The position numbers were made by a program, and so were the translations under genes. 64,000 nt of DNA. Origin: Myxococcota bacterium. Its GTDB lineage: Bacteria; Myxococcota_C; UBA6777. The stretch lies in assembly GCA_023150835.1 (NCBI GenBank), contig JAKLKB010000004.1, positions 93,301-157,300 on the forward strand. The letters run 5' to 3'. This document shows, in pieces, positions 60,246-64,000 of the stretch. The stretch's first letter is position 1. Every line of letters starts with the position of its first letter. The notes beneath the pieces are model-generated. The model saw only the letters and a list, made by a program, of their open reading frames with translations, ran no database searches and was not told the origin of the DNA.

Positions 60246-61362
60246 CCTTGGTGTGCTTCTACCGCGCTTTCTTCGATACAACAAAAATACCCAAAACCCA
60301 AGCCCCCACATAGACATCCCTTCCGCGCCAACCCATCCACACAAGCATCCCGAAGCGCGCACCACAAACCCCGAATCTCTCGTTTCTTCCGATCTTTCCA
60401 CCTCCATCGCTGTTTCTCCTGCCCCTTCCACCGCTGTTTCCCCCTCCGCCTCGCCCGCGTCCCCCACGATCGTCTCTGTAGGCTCGACACAACGCCCGCC
60501 CAAACACGGCCATCCTTCGCTACATCGCTGATCGCACCCCCCACAATGCCAATCATCAAACATCAAATCGACACAACCTCCCCCACAACGCTGCGAACCC
60601 GGCGGACACACCGAAAGAATCTCACAACGACCTTTGATGCAGTCCTCTCCCAAACCACACGCCCGACCGCACGCCCCACAATGCAGCCGATCGCTCATCC
60701 CATCGACGCACTGCCCCCCACAGATCTGCTCACCTGCTGCGCAACGCCCCTTACATCGGCCACCTTCGCAGATCTCATCCTCGCCACAATCCTGCCCGCA
60801 CGCCCCACAATTCGCCGCACTTTTCTGTAGATCCACACAAACGCTCTCGCACAAGGTCTCGCTTCCCCCACAACCTTGACCCACACAAACGCCTTTCTCG
60901 CAACGTCCGCCTGCTTGGCACGCCTTCCCACAAGCCCCACAATGCGACGCTTCCATTTGAAGATCCGCACACACTGCACCACAACGCACCCAACCTGCCC
61001 GACAATCTTCGATGCACACACCTTGCGTACACGTCTGCCCCGCAGCACAGGCCCGATCACATCCTCCGCAATGGATCGGGTGGGTCTGTAGATCCACACA
61101 GAGCGCACCACACAAGCCTTGCCCCGCCGAGCATTGGGCGCTGCTCGTGTAGCGGATCTCCACCGCAAAAGCATCCACCCAAGCGTCGCTATCGCGCTTT
61201 CCGCCCGGATGACGGTCCTGTCTCGCTGTACCCGGGATCTCCATCATCAACGATCTTTTCCCACGCGCTTTGCGCCTGCGCCTCCCCACAACCCCACGCC
61301 CACACCAACACAAAGACCACCCCCATAAACCAGAACTTCGTCGCTTGTATCGTCTCGGCCAT
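60222..61362 (-). CDS. Cysteine-rich surface protein with MYXO-CTERM-like tail and an apparent frameshift
   Basis: AAGGAG precedes an ATG at 61,362 whose frame gives a lipoprotein-like signal (MGVVFVLVWAWGC) and AWEKIVDDGDPGYSETG, then stops at 61,189. The cysteine-rich body continues in another frame, open upstream to 61,472 but without a sensible start. One extra base near 61,190-61,235 would join the two (GRKAR to SDAWVDAF). The body has six HCGxC/NCGxC modules. An acidic linker follows, then SGCLCGWVGAEGM, a hydrophobic helix and YRRKR. The pattern C-x-C, helix, Arg cluster is that of MYXO-CTERM anchors. GDPGYSETG resembles the start of golvesin-type domains. The gene may be broken, or this base may be a sequencing error. 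Confidence 0.6.
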
Positions 61363-61462
61363 CGTTCGATATCTCCTTGACAGCGCGGATCATCACCGCC
61401 AACCTCACACCACCCCATCCTCCCAAACATCCATAACCCACACCAAACTGCAAGGTATTTTG

Positions 61463-62176
61463 ATGACCACAACCCAACAGCCTACCACTCCACCTCCGAC
61501 ATTTCCCAAAGCCGTTCTTCGCGTCGCGCTCATGACCCTGTTTGTGGGGGTCCTTCTCTTCGGTGCATCGGGTGATATCTATTGGCTCGGCGCTTGGATC
61601 GTCTTTGGTCTGATGATCCTTAACGTCGTCTCGAACATTGCGATCATGGCATTCCTCCATCCCGACCTGATGCTTGAGCGGATGCGTTGGAAAGAACACG
61701 CCAACGCCAAAGCATGGGACAAAAAGATCATGCCGCTGATGGCGGTGTTTGGCTCGCTTTCCATCCTCTTGGTCAGCGCACTTCAGCACCGCTTTGCGCC
61801 TTCTCTGACTGCTCCTTGGCAATTACTTGTAGGAACGAGCCTCATGTTGCTCGGACAGATGTTTGGGACATGGGCGGTGGCCTCCAATCGCTTTTTCTCA
61901 GCCATCGTACGCATCCAAACCGACCGAGGCCACGTGGTGATCGATCATGGCCCCTACGCGATCGTCCGTCACCCCGGATATGCTGGAGCCTTTCTGGTTT
62001 ATGTCGGCCTCCCTTTGCTCTTGGGGGCTTGGTGGGCTTTTGTGCCTTCGGCCTTTGCGCTCGGTTTGCTGTTCTACCGAACTGCCCGCGAAGATCAAAC
62101 GCTGTGCGAAGAACTCGACGGATACGCTGCTTACACTCAACGCGTCCGATCTCGCCTATTCCCCGGCCTTTGGTGA
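61463..62176 (+). CDS. ICMT-like membrane methyltransferase
   Basis: A 237-residue polytopic membrane protein of the isoprenylcysteine carboxyl methyltransferase/PEMT family. Four to five helices are followed by the signature DHGPYAIVRHPGYAGAFLVY (RHPxYxG, SAM and substrate site) and RTAREDQTLCEELDGYAAY near the end (E-E-x-x-L). Bacterial members methylate lipids or other small substrates and rarely prenyl proteins. Divergent from the cysteine-rich gene. Confidence 0.85.
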   Translation: MTTTQQPTTPPPTFPKAVLRVALMTLFVGVLLFGASGDIYWLGAWIVFGLMILNVVSNIAIMAFLHPDLMLERMRWKEHANAKAWDKKIMPLMAVFGSLSILLVSALQHRFAPSLTAPWQLLVGTSLMLLGQMFGTWAVASNRFFSAIVRIQTDRGHVVIDHGPYAIVRHPGYAGAFLVYVGLPLLLGAWWAFVPSAFALGLLFYRTAREDQTLCEELDGYAAYTQRVRSRLFPGLW

Positions 62177-62218
62177 CAGAAAGAAATCCATCGCCCCACC
62201 CGCAAAGCCCCGCGCACC

Positions 62219-63100
62219 CTACTTTTGCAGCTTTTTCGACAGACTCGGCTCGCGCATCATCGACCGAATCGACTGGATCTCCTGACGCAGACGCTGGATC
62301 TCCTTGGCTTGCGCCTCCACAAGCCGCTTTTGTGCCTCAACAGCCCGCGATTGCGCCTCCATTACCTGCTTTTGTGCCTCAACAGCCCGCGATTGCGCCT
62401 CCATCACCTGCCGTTGCGATGCAAAGGCCCGCGCTTGCGCTTGCATCGAAGCCACCACCATGCTCGTGTATTGATACAGATCCACCATGCTGCGTTTCGC
62501 ATCCACTGCCGGACTTTCGGGTTGATCTTCAAGAATAAATCCGAGATGCTTTTTGCTCTTGCTTGGATCAAAGGTGTAGCGATAGGTCGCAAGCCGAAAG
62601 CCCATCAACGTACGGTAGATAGCTTCTTGCTCGTGCGTTTCAAGATAACGGATATCGCGCTTCAAGCGGCGCGTCGAGATCGGGCACCCGCCCACTTGTT
62701 TCTTTGGGTCGGTCTTGCTGCACAAAAACAGTTGATTGCACGAATTGATCGGATCGCACTTCTCTCCCTCGCTTGTACACGTCGTCCCTTCTTTTTGGCT
62801 GGTACAAGCGCTCACCCCTTGTTGCGGGCGATGCCCACCACACGCGGGATCTCCGCAGGTCGTGTACCACTTCAATTCCCCAGCCTCATCGCTCACAACA
62901 CCATCGCTCACAACACCATCCGCAATGCCATCGCTCACAACACCATCCGCAACGCCATCCGCAATGCCATCATTCACACCACCATCCGCCGTCTTTTCGC
63001 TCTGCACTTTTTCCTGATCCACAGGACTTACACAAGCTTGGCTGCCCAACCACAGCAGCAGTCCCGCGCACACAAACAACACGCTCTGCAAACGCGCCAT
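62219..63100 (-). CDS. Lipoprotein with an S74 (tail-spike chaperone) domain and coiled coil
   Basis: A 293-residue predicted lipoprotein: GGGAGG before the ATG; signal ends WLGSQAC. Residues about 30-70 are a DGIADGVVSDG repeat. A Cys-rich part follows (CGDPACGG, CTSQKEGTTC). Residues about 150-225 match a peptidase S74/intramolecular chaperone domain: STRRLKRDIRYLE (catalytic Ser-Lys spacing), YRYTFDP, KKHLGFILEDQ, VDLYQYTSMVV. The C-terminus is a long coiled coil with a 42-bp in-frame repeat (AVEAQKQVMEAQSR). The S74 domain normally helps trimeric phage fibres to fold and then cuts itself off. Here it is on a bacterial lipoprotein. Confidence 0.75.
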   Translation of the reverse strand: MARLQSVLFVCAGLLLWLGSQACVSPVDQEKVQSEKTADGGVNDGIADGVADGVVSDGIADGVVSDGVVSDEAGELKWYTTCGDPACGGHRPQQGVSACTSQKEGTTCTSEGEKCDPINSCNQLFLCSKTDPKKQVGGCPISTRRLKRDIRYLETHEQEAIYRTLMGFRLATYRYTFDPSKSKKHLGFILEDQPESPAVDAKRSMVDLYQYTSMVVASMQAQARAFASQRQVMEAQSRAVEAQKQVMEAQSRAVEAQKRLVEAQAKEIQRLRQEIQSIRSMMREPSLSKKLQK

Positions 63101-63302
63101 CAAACACCTCCCTTCATTTCTTAGAAGAACCGCGCTCTCCCGCGCAAGCCTTGCTCTCTTTCTTCACGATATCGCACCTAAAAAAGTATAGGCAGCCAAA
63201 AGAAAAACTGATAGAAGAAGATTTGCTCTTCTTTTTTGCTTGTTTTCTGTATTTTTCCTCTTTTTTCACCACAAAATCATGTAAAAATAGAAGTAATCTA
63301 GT

Positions 63303-63440
63303 TGCAAAAAACTCGCGCTCGCGGAAGGTCTAGCGGCAGCGCTGTTAGCCTGAAAAACACCTGTTTGCTCCGCCAATACAGGGTCAAGAGAGCCGCGCTC
63401 CCTTGCGGGGTCTGGGGCAGCGCCCCATAAAAACCATCCA
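63303..63440 (+). repeat. Family B element
   Basis: GCTCGCGGAAGGTCTAGCGG, CAGCGCTGTTAGCC, AATACAGGGTCAAGAGAGCC and hairpin GGGGCAGCGCCCC. Confidence 0.85.
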
Positions 63441-63588
63441 ACTCGCGAGCATCCGCAGCGATCTCTTCAAACAGATCGCTAACAAACTCACGCAAACCCT
63501 GATCGAAGCAGAACAAAAACTGCTCCAACAACTCGAAGAACTGGCTCGAAACGAACTCAACGCTCTCTCTGAAATCAACCAAATTTAA
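63441..63588 (+). pseudogene. Possible gene-end remnant next to a B element
   Basis: The last about 48 codons of a frame starting inside the B element read IRSDLFKQIANKLTQTLIEA then EQKLLQQLEELARNEL, a coiled-coil-like sequence. It may be the 3' end of a gene whose start was removed, or chance. Low confidence. Confidence 0.2.
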
Positions 63589-63697
63589 TTTTTTTCACCT
63601 TCTGCAACGTTTTTTTTCCACCCCTAAGGCAATCTCGTTTGGGAGACATCACCCGCAACGCGATCCGCACGATCGTTTTTGCCGAAGGGAACACAAC

Positions 63698-64000
63698 ATG
63701 GGAAAAGAACACACCTCTCCACAAATCCCCACCCTCGATCCCAGCGAACAAGCCGCCGTTATCATCGAGACCTACCTACGCAAGCACTACAACGACAGCC
63801 TCGCCGAAGAAGCCTCCGCTCTTTGGAAAGCCTTTCACCACGAACAGCCCCTGCGCTTCCGCAAAGCCCTTTCTCACGCCGCTGCTTTTCTTTGCGCGTT
63901 CTTGCGCCTGCGCCTGACCTATCCCCCCCAACAACAGGCCATCCTCAAAGAGCTACAGATCTCCACCCACGCCGTCGCTCGCTTAATTTCCCGCTACCAC
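63698..64000 (+). CDS. Hypothetical protein, 3' end outside window
   Basis: GAAGGGA lies before an ATG at 63,698. The frame stays open to the window edge (101 codons). It reads IETYLRKHYNDSLAEEASAL, LRFRKALSHAAAFLCAFLRLR and ISTHAVARLISRYH: helical, basic, Ala/Leu-rich. No family recognised. Confidence 0.5.
   Translation, partial: MGKEHTSPQIPTLDPSEQAAVIIETYLRKHYNDSLAEEASALWKAFHHEQPLRFRKALSHAAAFLCAFLRLRLTYPPQQQAILKELQISTHAVARLISRYH

Noticed and set aside
63215..63237. AAGAAGA-TTTGC-TCTTCTT followed by T residues, terminator-like
   Set aside because: Weak all-A/T-type stem, and no plus-strand gene ends nearby.

Overview
The window looks like a chromosomal segment of a large-genome bacterium of the Myxococcota/Bradymonadales kind. 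The case rests on gene content: lipoproteins built from tandem HCGxC cysteine modules (Stig1-like) and MopE-like DCDG motifs, one protein with a MYXO-CTERM-like tail, Ser/Thr kinases and a pseudokinase, a large hybrid histidine kinase, and many secreted proteins of unknown function. Most genes are moderately GC-rich. The DarTG region (14.0-15.9 kb) and parts of 45-48.7 kb are visibly more AT-rich and look acquired. No rRNA, tRNA, CRISPR array or transposase gene was recognised.

Layout. 0-3 kb: the 5' part of a GH13 alpha-glucosidase, divergent from an RlmL-like rRNA methyltransferase. 3-12.9 kb: secreted and lipoprotein genes, an 11-module cysteine-rich lipoprotein, a 7TMR-DISM hybrid histidine kinase and two paralogous small lipoproteins. 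13-16 kb: a secreted Ni superoxide dismutase and a DarT-DarG toxin-antitoxin pair with its own promoter. 16-24 kb: a PD40 propeller protein, a phospholipase-D-like protein carrying a starch-binding CBM20, another cysteine-rich lipoprotein and a YgiQ radical SAM enzyme. 23.6-37 kb: a coupled pseudokinase/tail-anchored protein pair, a cNMP-binding protein, a divergent sigma factor/Ser-Thr kinase pair and membrane or CBS proteins. 37-45 kb: metabolism (NADP oxidoreductase-like, HutG, HutF, GlpD, alpha/beta hydrolase, formamidase). HutF and HutG together make the deiminase/formylglutamate branch of histidine degradation. 45-54 kb: an amidohydrolase, a lipoprotein extended by repeats, a HicB antitoxin with a destroyed hicA, a GIY-YIG-type protein, a DNA methyltransferase stub, a bactofilin-like protein, and a 1193-residue protein combining MJ1316, EEP nuclease, 2H phosphoesterase and poly(A) polymerase-like domains (predicted RNA end repair). 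54-64 kb: a truncated sigma factor, a small secreted repeat protein, a minus-strand cluster (SAM methyltransferase, glycosyltransferase, AsmA-like protein), a cysteine-rich MYXO-CTERM-like gene with an apparent frameshift, an ICMT-like methyltransferase and an S74-domain lipoprotein.

The most distinctive feature is a set of dispersed non-coding elements. Family A (about 115 bp, ends ATACGAAATCCG / CGGATATCGTAT, central GGGCAGCC...GGCTGCCC hairpin) has about 12 copies. Family B (about 140-170 bp, ends AGGACTTACGCAGTTG / CAACTGCGTAAGTCCT) has about 13 copies. One B copy is flanked by a 7-bp target duplication inside a minisatellite, so B is a MITE. Family C (96 bp) has two inverted copies. The elements lie against stop codons, extend or destroy reading frames (hicA, a lipoprotein) and are internally amplified. 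In addition, many unrelated proteins carry in-frame tandem repeats (9-42 bp units) in linkers between domains.
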